Counted from the stretch's first letter, positions 38,024-50,261 are shown. The stretch: DNA of 64,000 nt from Tiliqua scincoides (GCF_035046505.1 NC_089823.1:34458388-34522387); one strand, 5' to 3'. Translations and numbers: made by a program. The notes: a model not told the origin generated them from the sequence alone.

Positions 38024-39360
38024 CACTTAAGCTAGAGCAGTGAAGGTATGCCCAGATATTACTTGAACAAAAATGGTCATTCATGTTGACCTTTATGCTT
38101 GTCAAGAGCCACTAGATGGCATTTTGACTTCATGGAGGAAAACCATTTCTTATAGGTTTCCCTGACACCTCTGGTATCCTTTACATTTCAAATTTTTGTA
38201 ATTCCTGGAGAACCCACATGAAGACGTCTTGATCCCAACCACACTATAGATTATGTAGAAGTATTTATTGACAATTGCACATTAAAAATAATGGAAGCAT
38301 GGTGCGTGCTGTCTTCATTGCTTCCTATGGCACCCTGCACACCACTGAATGCTGGGTACGTAAAGTAACCAGTAATTTTTCTTTTTGAACCATTTTCCTC
38401 ATGTCCTAAAAACATACTGTTAGCAATATAAGTACAAAGGAAGCAAATGGTGACCTGGGGACAAAGGAACTGCAGGAGGGAAGGTGGCGTAGGCAAGGTA
38501 GGTTTGTGGGGGGAGGGGGGTAATGGAGGGAGGCAATACAAGTTTTGGGGAGAGGTAGATGATACCGGTTGCAACCTCCATGTCCTTGAGAGTGTTTGTT
38601 GTAAGTTACCAATCTCTGTAGACTTGTTTGGATGTTGCCTAACTGTGAACCATGTCTCCCCAGTTAGAGAAAGTTCACAAGTACACTTGAAAACTACTCC
38701 CATGCTTCAAAACTATGCCCCCTTTTTCTATGCTTACAGCATGTGGCTGATGCAAAAAAATGCTGTACATAGAGAGCAAGGTGCCAGCACAACACGGCTT
38801 ATTGCACACTCACGAGCCCTGTGTAGACCTTACGTCCCTATGAGTAATCTCCACACATACTGTTATGGCACTCCTTCCCTCGGAAGCCTCTTGTGCACAG
38901 CCGGCTCATCCATGGTGCGAATGACCCCATTCACATCAGGTGGAGGACTGGGGTCTGAGCAGAGGGGTGGTCAGCATATGCCTACTACCTCTCCCCCATT
39001 CTACCATTGCAGATGGAGCCAGCCTCCTTACTGGCCCCTTCTTCTACATCACTCTTTAATCAAAGTAGGGAATGCAGAGTGCACTCTCAATGTACATTGT
39101 ATTGTCTGCTTTGTGTAGTGTCCATACAAAGGAAGTAATGAGTTCACTGAGTTCCAATTCTTGTCATGCAACGATCTGGCTCCCTCAACTTCCTCCACCA
39201 GGTGCTTTAAAGAACCCAGTGGAGGAAGGAGCAAGATCAGTCTGTCCTCTGAGCAGACTCTTTAAGCAATGGAAAGAAATGTAGAATGCTCTAGGAGTGA
39301 TCCTGACTTTGCTTCAGGAGTCCGCACATAAGGAGGAGCCAGATAATGGAAGAGGGTGGA
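38024..39360. other. Unassigned intergenic DNA downstream of CD200R1
   Basis: Longest open frame is about 220 codons (38447-39118), of low-complexity composition without splice or domain support. No gene called. Confidence 0.4.
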
Positions 39361-39429
39361 GCAGTGGAATATATCCCCTGGGGCCAAACAGGGCAAATGC
39401 CCTGGGCGCCAACTGGAGGGGGTACCAGC

Positions 39430-39735
39430 ACACGGCTCCAATTGCTTCCCCAGTTGGTAAACAATTGGAGCATATGCACCCTCTCAGCAGCTGTCGGGTT
39501 AAACTGCCGAACCTGCTGCGGAGAGCTCACTTGCACTCCAACTGCTTCCTGACTGGGGAAGCAATTGGAGCACATGCACCCTCTCAGCAACCAGTTGGGC
39601 TAAATCATTTGTCCTGCTGCTGAGAGCATGCTAATGCTCCAACTGCTTTCCAACTGGGGAAGCAATTGGAGCATGTGTGCCCTTTCAGCAGCCAGTCAGG
39701 CAAAATTGCCCAACCAGCTGCTGAGATCGCACAGA
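39430..39735. repeat. ~100-bp minisatellite, about three units
   Basis: The word pair CAACTGCTTYC / GGGGAAGCAATTGGAGCA recurs near 39440, 39538 and 39640. CCCTCTCAGCAR and CTGCTGMGAG recur in step. Units carry internal inverted words (CCAACTGCTT with AAGCAATTGG). It sits inside a larger element-like stretch, ~39365-39845. Confidence 0.75.
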
Positions 39736-40274
39736 GACCCTGAAAATGACATCATGACGCTGTTTGGCATCATGACGTCACAGCATTGCTGCCCTGGGTG
39801 TGCTTCTGGGGTGGAACCATGTGCTGCCTCAGGTAACCCAATAACTTCAGCCAGCCCTGTACATGCGGCCTCCACACTCTTCAGGCCACAAGTTTCGAAG
39901 GCGCTTTTTTCCTTACGCCTTTTGGAGGGGGCTGATATTGTAATAAGCCATGTTGCTGCTGCTGAGTTTTTGTAGTTGCTTTGGATTCTGCATCTATTTT
40001 ACTGGTTTGGTTGGTGGTTGGTTGGTTGGTTGGTTACAAGATATGTTGCTTCAGTAAGGCAGGCTATAAATGTTTTAAAATAAACTATCCTGGAAACAAG
40101 AATACACAAGAGTATATAAGAACTCGGCTTGGTTCTCACATGGTGATACTTGATGAGTTTCAAAACCACTCTGTATATTGCCAAGCAGTGTGATGTGTCA
40201 CTGTAGCTAAACAGTGAAGCAAGATCTTTTTTAACACATTCGGGGAAACAAAGCAGAGAAATGCTGAGTGGTTT

Positions 40275-40276
<2 letters not shown>

Positions 40277-40309
<33 letters not shown>
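40277..40309. repeat. (AC)n microsatellite
   Basis: About 16 uninterrupted AC units. A (TTGG)n run lies just before, at 40009-40035. Confidence 0.95.
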
Positions 40310-40311
<2 letters not shown>

Positions 40312-40539
40312 ATGTCTGTACCAGAGATAGGACTGGTAGGCGTAGACTTATGGAGGGGACTCCAGAGATAGCTGTCTTGGCATATTGCTCGGCATAACCT
40401 GCTGGGCCTGCTGGCCCTACCAGCCAGTAGGGCAGGGAAATAGGGCCACCCACTGGCAAGGCAAGAGTTTCTGCATTAAAAAAGACCTCTCCATGTAGCA
40501 GGAAAATATTATTTTTGAAAAAGCTGGAACAGTGTAGAG

Positions 40540-40901
40540 CAGTGGTTCTCACACATTTAGCACCAGGACCCACTTTTTAGAATGAAAGTCTGTCAGGACC
40601 CACCAGAAGTGATTTCATGACCAGAAGTGACATTGTCAAGCAGGAAAAATTGTAACTATCCTAGGCTGCAATCCTACCCACGCTTACCCAGGAGTAAGTC
40701 CCATTGACTATCATTGTTAAAAGAATATACACAGGAGCTTGTTAAAAGTATAGCTCTGTAACATTTCCCCAAATACAGTCACATACCATGATAGCAACAA
40801 GTCTAATATATTAAAAATAAAATATTGAAATGAACAGTGACCCACCTGAAATTGGTTCACGACCCACCTAGTGGGTCCCAACCAACAGTTTGAGAAACAC
40901 T
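40540..40901 (+). mobile_element. hAT element (CAGTGGTTCTCA ends) ~360 bp
   Basis: Left end CAGTGGTTCTCACACATTTA, right end CAGTTTGAGAAACACT. 8-bp flanks GTGTAGAG and GGGTAGAG differ once. Inside is GGCTGCAATCCTACCCACGC, a piece of the ~90-bp palindromic element, which the relative at 52986-53318 carries at the same place. Confidence 0.8.
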
Positions 40902-41494
40902 GGGTAGAGCCTGCCATTCGCTGTAGTGCCTGTTTTGCACCTGAGGGCTATGGTGGGGCTGGTCCCTTAACCCTGTTAGGGGTGGTTGCTCCTCTCTCTT
41001 TTGTGCCTCAGTCAGATGTAGGGAGGGTGTAGGGTGTATACTGCACCCACTTCCTGCTCTTCTCCTTAGGGCTGGCTTCCCAGGGCCTCTGCCTCTTCAG
41101 GCTTCTGGGGAACCCTCAGCTCTGCATTCTCCTCTTTTACATCAAAGGGACAGGCTGCCTTTAAATCCCCCCCCCCCGACTGCCATCACATGTGTTCTGG
41201 GCGCCTTTCCTCTTTTCTGCCCCCCATCTCAGTGTCTCTGTTGCCGTAGCAAAAGAGCAGCCAGCTTCAAGCACCTTCAGAGAGACAAGGGTTTCTTGCA
41301 CAGCCTTTCAGTTCCAGTGCACCTCTCATGCCACTCCTTTTTCCTGATTGGGGGGGGGGGATTGTTGCTCAGGGCATGATGTCCTTGGGAGGACAGAGAA
41401 TGTGGCTTGTTGGTTGTTGTGGGGTAGCAGTGGTGGGGTCTGAAGTTCCAGAAATCTTAGTGCTGTAGTGGGGTTGGGTAAGAAGAGCTCTACT

Positions 41495-41592
41495 TGATAG
41501 GCCAAGGGCCAATCTAGTCCAGCTTCCTGTATCTCCCAGTGGCGCACCAGGTGCCTCCAGATGTATCTCACAATAATCCACCAGAGGGCATC
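41495..41592 (-). mobile_element. CR1 3' terminus fragment
   Basis: GGCCAATCTAGTCCAGCTTCC with GTGGCGCACCAGGTGCC is the CR1 3' end in minus orientation. Confidence 0.65.
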
Positions 41593-41747
41593 TAGGGTTG
41601 CACTGGCAATGCTAAGGAACCCATACAAACAGAACAATTAAAGCCCTGATGTGATTAAGGGCTGGTTTAGAAAATATCATTGGAGGTCTCTCAACACCCA
41701 CCCCCAGCTTTACAGTTGCAATATCTCCATTTGGATTATTTTCATAA

Positions 41748-43077
41748 ACATCTAGGCATGAAATTGTCTGGCTCCTGCTTATAATGAAGGCCAGTTTTAT
41801 CTAGTCATGTGTTTAAAAAAGAATACTTTACACAGCTCTAAAAATACGCTTTTTAAAGGGTAAATGGAATTCAACAGCAATATGAGAATACCAGATCCCA
41901 CTACACATTTATACAGCATGGCTCATCCTACCAGACCCCTCCTGCTGTTCTACTAATGCTTGCGTGACTTCATTCACCACTGAACAGCAGCCATCTTTGT
42001 GGCTGAACCCAGCCTGGGTTTAAATTGGTAAGCAACATGACTATTGAGAGCAGGAAATGAAGCCGAGTTATTTCAGGCTGGGAGAAAATTCAGGTGGGCA
42101 AAATGCCCTACACACAATTTGCATTTAATCAGGAAGCTGCGGATTACAACTTCGCAAAGAAAGATACAGAATTTTAATGGACCCACAGAATTACAGTTAC
42201 ATTTCCTGGAGAACTCTTGTGCTAATCAGTGTCATAGCACTCAGCAGACTCAGAGGGAAGGAGATGTGTGGAGCTTTGAAGAGGGCTGTTGGTTATTTTC
42301 TGAGCTTCCTTTTAAGGCCTCCATATAAGTGCTGAGTAGGCTTTGTATCTTCTCTGCTTGTGTGATTGGCAACGCTTGGGCCGAAGTGTGAGGGGACAAC
42401 ATCAATTTAGGGCCAAATCTAATCCAACTTTTTAGTGCTAATGCAGCCGCAATGCAGCCCCACCTTGAGAAGGCCTTTGTGACTGCCCCCCCCCCCATTG
42501 CAGGATGCAGCTCCCACTCTGTTTGCATGGCTTGGCCTGCATCAGAAAGCTGGATAGGATTAAGCCGTAGAGCACAATCCTGAGTTGTGCTTAAACTGAC
42601 ACCACCTTCTGGGTGTTGAGAATGTGCCGTAAAGTGCTTTCACGCCACCACGGGAGCTGGGGAGGCTGGCGCAAGGACACATGCCAGCCTCCCCGCGCAG
42701 GATTCAGACCTGCACCGATATGTTTGTGCCACTGGTGGGCCACCAGCATGGAGGTTTGGGAAGTGTGGGGGAGGGTGTTTGGGGGAAGAGGGAGGGCCAG
42801 TGGGTGGATTGGGCCTGGAAGGAGGGTGGGACTGGACACCAGCACTTAGACTGGATTTTAACTCCACCTCTCCCGAGCAGCTTGGCCTTACACCAGGCTG
42901 CTTGGATCTGCACCACTGATTGGATCTGTTCCAGCACAGATTAGGATAGGGCTACCTGTCATCTAAAAATAAAATAATACTTTGGGCCAAATAAGAATGC
43001 TCAGTCGTGTATAAGTGAACATTCATTGCCACCAACACTGGGAAAAACTGGGAGCACATTTAGAGGTACTATTTCTC
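41748..43077. repeat. Duplicated block 2, copy A (downstream of CD200R1)
   Basis: Recurs in the same orientation at 50878-52146, including the Harbinger-like MITE at 42410-42566. The first ~600 bp match at roughly 95-98% by eye. The part after the MITE is GC-rich and matches at roughly 80%. The homology stops where CAGTGTTGGGAAA begins at 43077/43078, as expected if another element then inserted in this copy. Confidence 0.9.
42410..42566 (+). mobile_element. Harbinger-like MITE within duplicated block 2, copy A
   Basis: Starts GGGCCAAATCTAATCCAACT after TTA and ends AGCTGGATAGGATTAAGCC. The same insertion is present in copy B at 51538-51676, so it predates the duplication. Confidence 0.7.
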
Positions 43078-44140
43078 AGTGTTGGGAAAATTGAGCAGGG
43101 CTTCACTTGAATCGAGTCACTGCCCCCCCGCGACTCGACTCAAAAACGAGTCATAACGGAGGCATGTTCAAAGTTGCTGAGTCACCCCCTTGCAACTTGA
43201 TAGGACTCAAGACAAGTAGCCCCCCCTTTAAAAGGACAGCCGCTGCTCAACGGAAAAAAGGGCTGCTGCCAGGCGGTGTGCATGCTTCAGAGTTCCCTTA
43301 CAACTCTCCTCCGCCGTCTCCATCCACCCCAACGCCTGGCACCAGTGCAGAACGCACCCACCTCTTCCCTTGCCTTCCCCCGCATGATCTTGTCCCAGCT
43401 GCGATAAAGGAAACACCCCCACCACCACTCCACAGGCATGGCAGGGCGAGTGTGCATCTGGCTCGGCCAGACAGGTGGGTGCGGAGCAGGGGCAGCGCGA
43501 GCCAGGCGAGCAGGTGAGCGAGAAAAGCCCACCGTGGCTCTGCGGAGGGAAACAGGGCTGCGCCGGGCTGTAGGCATGCCTTGCCGTTCCTTTTTAACAT
43601 TCCCCCGCTGTGCCCCCCACCCTACCTGTCAGGTAGCAGTGTGGAACACACCTACCCCTTCTGCAAAAGAAAATGCCGCTGAAAATCTAGCAAGAGGACA
43701 AAAGGGAAACTCTGCCCAGACAAGCTTGGCCAAACATGTGGGTGATAAGAAGTTGCCCCCCTGCTATGGCCACCTCCATGCCATCAGTCAGGAAGCAGTG
43801 TGGAACATGGCCGCCCAACCCCTTCATCCGTGCCGCGACCCCGAACCCGGGCGACCCCGAACCCGCGACCCTGAACCAGCTGTGATTAAACCTACTTCCC
43901 CTCCCCTGGGCATGGCGAGGCAGGAGGGAGTGGGATGAAAGCCCACAGGTAAGCTCCTGTCATGGGTAAGCCCCTCAGCCATGGCACAGGCAGGCTCAAT
44001 TCAGGTGCCTGGAGGGAGAGCAACATGCTGTGCTACACACAGTAACCGGTAGCCAGTTCCTTTGCAGCCATGTTTCCAGAAGACAGAAGGGAGGTCTGAG
44101 CTAAGGGGCCACAGTCATAAAGAAGGTATGACTTCTCTTT
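43078..44140. mobile_element. GC-rich element with CAGTGTTGGG terminus (hAT-like)
   Basis: Begins CAGTGTTGGGAAAATTGAG and is rich in GAGTC/GACTC words (GCGACTCGACTC near 43129). Similar words occur at 31060-31215. From 43240 to 43930 it is CpG-rich, with long chance open frames on both strands. The right end is not defined. No protein domain recognised. Confidence 0.4.
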
Positions 44141-44206
44141 AAGTAGCCAATATGCTCGCAAGGGGACTGCAAACCCATCATATTACAACATGGTTCATGA
44201 AAATGG

Positions 44207-44301
44207 ATTCAAGCCAGATCATACACAATGTCTCACATACAAGATGTGAATATTCAAGCCAGATCATACACAAGGTCTCACATACAAGATGTGAATATTC
44301 A
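44207..44301. repeat. 45-bp tandem duplication
   Basis: ATTCAAGCCAGATCATACAC recurs at 44207 and 44252, with a third start at 44297. Two units differ at about one base. Confidence 0.9.
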
Positions 44302-44650
44302 AGGGGCAGGAGGTCTGGTCTAGAGGGTAGAGCCTCCATTTGCCTGAAGATTAACATCCACAAGGTTGCCAGTTCGAGGCCACCGGCACCGTGCGACCTT
44401 GAAGCAGCTGGCAAGCTGCAGCTGAGCTGTTCCATCTGCTCAGAGCGTGGGAGGATGGAGGCCAGAATGTTAAACCAGATCGGAGTGTAACACCTTGAAT
44501 GTAGTGGTTCTTGAAAGAAAGAACCTTCTTTCAATTTGTAAAAATCCCTGCGTGGATTTAATAAGCCTGCCTATGTAAACCACCTTGAATAAAGTCTTGA
44601 ATAAAGACCAAGAGAGGCGGTATATAAATACTGTATATTATTATTATATA
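44301..44650 (+). mobile_element. tRNA-derived SINE, copy 2
   Basis: Same order as 20775-21152: TGGTCTAGAGGGTAGAGCC, CCAGTTCGAGGCCACCGG, body, GCGGTATATAAATA tail and (ATT/TAT)n. A CR1 3' tail starts directly after it. Confidence 0.8.
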
Positions 44651-44654
44651 TATA

Positions 44655-44978
44655 TATTTACTCTGCGTGTGGTTGGTTTGTGGAACTCTTTGCCACAAGA
44701 AGTAGTGATGGCATCTTGCTTGGATGCCTTTAAGAGGGGATTGGACAAATTTCTGGAGGAAAAGTTCATTATGGCTTACAAGTCCTAGTAGGTATGTGCA
44801 AGCTCTTGGTTTTAGAGGCAGGCTGCCTCTGATTGCCAGATGCAGGGGAGGGCACCGGGCTGTTGTCTTGTGTGCTCCCTGGGCATTTGGTGGGCCACCG
44901 TGAGATACAAGAAGCTGGACTAGATATGCCTTTGGCCTGATCCAGCAGGGCTCTTCTTATGTTCTTATGTGCCATCTT
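44655..44978 (+). mobile_element. CR1 LINE 3' end
   Basis: Contains TGGAACTCTTTGCCACAAGA, GGATTGGACAAATTTCTGGA and the CR1 terminus GCTCTTCTTATGTTCTTATG. It gives the single-unit form against which the array at 1983-2390 can be compared. Confidence 0.85.
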
Positions 44979-45574
44979 TACTACAACTGTCCTGTAAGTA
45001 AAAGAGCTGCATACAATCACCTCAGGCAACCCCACAATCAGCAGCAGCCCAAGGGAGAGAACTTGCTTCCATGCCTGCGTACCTGCTTGCCTGCCACCAG
45101 CGTGGTCAGACCAGCATGGGTGGAGAGGGCAGTGGTGGTGGCAATGTCTGCTACTGGCACCAAATGCTGCCTAGTCTGGCTGGCAGCAACAGGAGGAGCT
45201 CCACAGACCCCTTCAGGCAGGTAGGCAGGCTGAACCAGGGGAGGCAGGTTGGAAACACAACACATATATGCGTGGAGCTTCCAGAACACGGCAGGGGTGT
45301 TCTCTTTGAAAATGGGAAGTTTGAATGTCAGCAGGACCAATTCAGGCACAGATGCAGATGCTCCAGAGACTTAGCAGGGAGGCCACCTTCCATGGGAATA
45401 CATTTACCAACAATACATCTACCAATAAAGCATAAGTGCCTGGGATCAGGTCTGAGGCCTGCTTTTTCAGAATAATATGAGCTGTCTGGCCAGCCTGTGT
45501 GCTCCAGTCTGAGCGAATGGTCCACTGACCTGTAATCACGAATGAAGGCAGGAGAGCCAGAAACACCAGTCTAC

Positions 45575-46130
45575 TTGTCATCCGGACTGGAGGCAGAGGG
45601 AGGGAGTCAACATCCCCCTGGTGCCACTTAGGCATACCTTCAATCTTCTTGAAACAGTGGGGTGCCTGTAGTCAGGACCAGAGGCGGGGGGGGGGGAGGC
45701 ATTGTCCCCCTGGTGCCAGTCAGACACACCTCTGGTCCTCTGGAAATAAATGGCGATGTACCTGTAGTCAGGACTAGAGACTGGGGGGAGCCAACATCCC
45801 CCCAATGCCAGTCAGACATGTCTTCTGTCTTCTTGAAACGGTGGGGCACCTGTAGTCAGGACTGGAGGCAGGGGTGGGTACCAGTCAGACACACCTCTGG
45901 TCTTCTGGAAATGGTGGGGTTCCTCTAGTCAGAACGGGAGGTGGGGGAAGCCAATGTCCTCCCAGTACCAGTCAGACACGCCTTCTGTCTTCTTGAAACG
46001 GTGGGGTACCTGTAGTCAGGACCAGAGGCAGAGGGGAGCCAATACTCCCTCCCCAGTGCCAGTTAGACATGCCTCCTGTCCTCTGGAAATGGTGAGGTAC
46101 CTGTAGTCAGAACTGGAGGCAGGGGGCAGC
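45575..46130. repeat. ~77-92-bp minisatellite, six to seven units
   Basis: The landmark CCTGTAGTCAGGAC (or a near variant) recurs at about 45665, 45758, 45848, 45924, 46009 and 46098. CCAGTCAGACACRCCT recurs in step, and a degenerate unit precedes near 45578. Units differ in the length of a G-run. It lies immediately 3' of the hAT transposase remnant. Confidence 0.85.
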
Positions 46131-46176
46131 CATGCTGCCCACGATAGCATCTGACACAATGTGATAGGATAAGATT

Positions 46177-47869
46177 CTAGCAGCCATACTGAGCAGGCGC
46201 AGCTGCCTGCAGTGACTTTTCCAGAAAGGCAACACTGGGATGGGATTGCCTTCTGTGGACGAGATCAGTGTACAGGTTCATCTCACGCTCAAAAGAGACA
46301 GTGATGAAGGAGATGGTGGTGGTAGCGGTGGTGGCAGCTGTGGGATTGTCATAGTCATAGAAGTCTGCAAAGTTATAGGTAGAGGAAGAAGAGGACTTGC
46401 AGATTCTCTTTGCAGAAGCTGGAATGTGAGTGTCACGGCCTCCCTTGCCAGTCATGGTGGGCTGCATAAACCTCTTTTGATCGCTTTGATTAACAAGAAC
46501 GGCTGGAGTTCAGAGACCATCCTCTCCCTCACCAGGAGTATGTCTTCCTCTCATTCAAAGATCCTGCGCAGCCACAGGAAGTGGACGTTGGGGTCCAACA
46601 CCATAGCCACGAGGTACAGGTAGCCATCAAACCTGAGTGGCTTCTCCCCTGGACCCTGTGGCGTGGTCATTCTGGAAAGCACCAGAATGCCTCCAAAGTG
46701 GACCTCCATGCTCCTCTTCAGAGCGGCCACCATCTGCACCAGGTGGGCGGCTTGCAGACTGCACAGCTCCTGATAGATTCCAGTCACCGAGGGCACCACC
46801 ATGGAGATGGTCACCTCACTCTCAGACTGCATGGCCTGGGTGGCCTCTAGAAAGGGTTGCAGAACTAGGCTCAGTTCTTTCAGTTGCCTGTACTCCCTGG
46901 GGGAAAGGAACAAGTTGGAGTGGCTTGCTTGGTCCAGCACCAACTTCAGCTGCTCTTCGTCCAAAGCCAGGAAGGAATTGACATGGTGCAGGGTGCTGTT
47001 CCAACGCGTGCTGCAGATCTGCGGAATGCTGATATTGGCACCAAAGCTCCTCTCAAACGTGTCTTTGAACATGGTGCTGGTGTGAAACAGACTACACAGT
47101 TTGGGCACCTTGGCCAGGGCGGTCTGGACCTTGGCCTCCTTCAGGCCATCGCCGACACACAGCTGGAGGCTGTGCATGAAGCACGACAGCTTCTTCAAAG
47201 GGATGATCCGCTATCCCAATTCCATCTGCTGCATGAGGTAAGGAACCACGTCCTCCTCCAAATCGTGCCAGAGGTTTGCGTTGTCCATGCTGGCGCCCTC
47301 CTCCTCCTTGGGAATCTCCTCCTCATCCCACTCATCCTCCGGGCTGACTTGCCAGTACTGAGGGGGGGGAATTGTGTCTCAAACGCTTTCACCGTGTTGG
47401 CTGTGTTGTCTGTCACTACGTAGCGCACCTTCTTCCCAATCTTGAAAGAGGCGCACACCAGATCAAAGACCCTGGTTGATGTTCTTGCTGGAATGCTTCA
47501 TCAGAAATTGTTGGGAAGCAAGCAGTCTGGTCTTCAGCTCAAAGTCCAGGATCATGTGCGCCGTCACCCTGAGGAAGCCATATGATATCTGGTCTGACCA
47601 GATGTCAAGAGTGAGACACACGTTGCCTGCCTGGGCCAGAAGGTTGCAGACTTCAGCCCTAGCCACTGAGTACAGTTTGTCTATTTCACTGCCAACCATC
47701 TTGTGGTTGATGTCTCTACAACGAGGATCGAGTACCCAGCAGAAGCATCAAAATTCCGGCTTCTCCACAGAGGGAGGGAACACCCCATAACTAATTCACA
47801 GATAGCAGACTTCAGGATTCTCCTCTGCTTCAAGTTGTCACCAAGTAAGCATGGCTTGGGCACTCCCAA
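46177..47869 (-). pseudogene. hAT transposase remnant (ZBED/Charlie-like)
   Basis: A DNA transposon transposase of the hAT superfamily, broken into several frames. From N to C on the minus strand: 47681-47869 (ILKSAICELVMG region), 47463-47699 (CLTLDIWSDQISYGFLRVTA, the first catalytic Asp region), 47195-47458 (VRYVVTDNTANTVKAFE, second Asp region, then an acidic stretch), 46551-47198 (CFMHSLQLCVGDGLKEA, STRWNSTLHHVNSFLAL, then YLVAMVLDPNVHF), and 46177-46467 (VSFEREMNLYTDLVHRR). At least four frame breaks separate these parts, and I do not see the N-terminal BED finger. Domain order and words match the hAT RNase-H fold and its inserted helical domain. No intact terminal repeats were found around it, so full element limits are unknown. 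It is non-functional as it stands. Confidence 0.85.
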
Positions 47870-48120
47870 GCATCAGCACTCCCTGCAGGATAGGACAGAA
47901 AATTGGTGGTGGTCATTGTGGCCATTGGCCTGGTGCGCTCAGGATTGGGCTTACAAGTCACCAGTTGTAATATTTCCTTGTGTTTTGAAAAATGTGTTGA
48001 GAACAAGATTCTAAGCATAGGTTGCTGAAATGAAAATGTCAACAAATAGCTGAAACGGAGGTGGACATCATCACCATGCTAAAATAGCCCAGCTTTTTTG
48101 AGAAGTGAAACTCCTTCGCT

Positions 48121-49585
48121 CAAGGTTTCTCAATCTATGGGTTGTGACCCACTTGGTGGGGCATGACGTGATTGTTGGTGGTACTTGAAGCTTTAGCTGA
48201 TAAGCTGATAGCTGAGAAGGCAAATGCATGGAGCACTATGGAATGTGAAACTGAGCCATATCGCATGTTTACTCATAAGTGGACAAATTTGCCTTAGTTC
48301 ATTGGAAAGGGCAGGCTGAGAGGAATCCAACGACACCAGAATGGTCCCAATTCAAGGAACACAGCCCCCCAAAAACACTCAACAAGGAAGTCCCTCCCTC
48401 CAAGAATATTGAGCCCTATGAAAAGCGAAACTAAGGGTGCAATCCTATCCTGCAATGGAACAGGATTGCACTGTTCCAAGAGGCTTGCACTGTATCCAGT
48501 GCAGGATAGCAGCCCAAAGTGGCTCAGCCAGAGGTAAGGGGAAACTCTTCCGCTTACCTCCGGGTAAGGCACGCTGGCCCCTATGGGTCTCCTCACACTT
48601 GCGCCACCTCCTGAGGTGGCACAGGTCCTTGGAGAGTGGAGCAGCTTCAAGCTGCTCCGAGCTCCCCAGGAATGGGGGTTGGGATCCAGCACAAGTGCTG
48701 GATCCCAGCCCCACCTCCCGCTCCCCTCCCGCCCACCTCCGTGGCCGCCCAATGCCCACCCTCCCCCCACCCAGGAATGCCTCCCTCTTGCCTTCTCCCC
48801 ACCTCCTCCCCGCGCACCCTAGAGCCTTGCATCGACCCAGCTCAGCCGACACAAGGCTCCTCCAAAGAGTCGGCGTGGAGGCTTGTGTCAGCCTCCACAG
48901 GCTGGCGTGCCTCCACGCACCAGCCTTGCCAACTCACAAGGTGGCGCAAATGTGTCTTACGGCACGTTTGCAACCCTCCTGGGCCAGAGAAAAGGACTGG
49001 GCCGGCCCAAGTAGTTCTCTGGATTGCACCTTTAACCTCATGTTCATGTTTACGCGTAAGTAAGGAAACATTCCTTGGCTCATGGTCAGGTCAGGCGAAG
49101 AGGAATGCAAGGCCATCAGAATGGTCATGATCTGATGAAAATGGAGCTCAACAAATGCTGGAGAAGGCAGCTTCCTCCCCCCCCCCCCAAAAAGGATTAA
49201 ACAGAGGCTTGAGCTAGTAAAGTGAATTTTTTTTTCTTTTTTAGACCTGTACAGCTAGTTGGGTCCTGATAGTGATATGGTTTAAATATAAGAACTTCAA
49301 CTGAACTGGTCATTGGGTAAGGCTGAAAATCTTACTGATTATTTTGTGTGTGTGTGTGGGGGGGGGGACTTTATTCCAGGCAGGTTACAGAGAAAATTCA
49401 CTTGGTGGAACAGGGCTGGCTTTCCCTTATTTAACTATTTGCTTTACTTTAATTTAATTATTTATAATTATTTATTTTAATTTGCTTGGCGATGTCACTT
49501 CCGGCCATGACATCACTCCCGGTGGGTCCTGGAAGACTGTCATTCTAAAAAGTGGGTCTCGGAGCTAAAAGTTTGAGAACCACTG
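48121..49585 (-). mobile_element. hAT element (CAGTGGTTCTCA family), 1.46 kb, with nested insertions
   Basis: In minus orientation the family right end (AAGGTTTCTCAATCTATGGG) lies at 48121 and the left end (AAAAGTTTGAGAACCACTG) at 49585. Flanks CCTTCGCT and CCACAGCT may be a decayed 8-bp target duplication, and the interrupted host sequence continues as in block 1, copy A. The GC-rich Harbinger-like element at 48432-49033 sits inside it. Confidence 0.75.
48432..49033. mobile_element. GC-rich Harbinger-like element nested in hAT
   Basis: Inverted ends GGGTGCAATCC and GGATTGCACC, bounded by TAA and TTA. GC-rich non-coding core with chance open frames on both strands. Confidence 0.6.
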
Positions 49586-50261
49586 CCACAGCTGGCACTT
49601 TTACTTTGGAATGGGAAAATTGAGTTGGCCACTAAACCGCAGTTGACATGTGTAACTCCTCCCATCCTCACTGCAGAAGATACTTTCTAATTATGGAGCT
49701 GAAGACATAAGCATGACACTGCAAATATGACAACAGAGGTTCCAAAGTAGACAAAAAGCTAAGACCCTTGCTAGAGATATCTTTGGTAGAAGTCATACAA
49801 AAGAAATTTAGTATTTTTAAGCTGTATGGGTGTATTGCTCAGAATAAGCAGTGCCAAAGAACCTTTCAAACACCCCAGCAACAGTTACACAGGATTCCAT
49901 GGTGAGCCCCTGCTCTAGGTCAGATCCAGCTGTATAGCATTTTGACTGCAAACTAAGCTCCCTTGCCGCTGCCCGACTTTGGCTTCATCAACACAATATC
50001 CAATAAGTTTTGGAGTGTTTAAAGTTAAATGCTGGCATTTTCGTTGATTTGGGACAGTGAGGATCCAACCACATCTGCTGGTCCCCAGGCACCAAAGATG
50101 CAAAGAGAACAGTTGTCACAGGGTAGAAACAAATAAGCAAGCACCACATCAGAACCATGGCAAAGCTTCCTGCATGGCATCTGCAACTGTCAGCATCTGG
50201 GGAGGCGGTCATTTAGCCCCTGGCCAGGCAATAAGCCTCATTTACTGTCCTCTGATGATTG

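Noticed and set aside
38447-39118. 223-codon plus-strand frame
   Set aside because: No recognisable domain, no splice context, and low-complexity start; probably chance.
43107-43938. Several 100-160 codon frames in the CpG-rich stretch
   Set aside because: Frames are open on both strands because stop codons are rare in GC-rich DNA; no domain or splice support.
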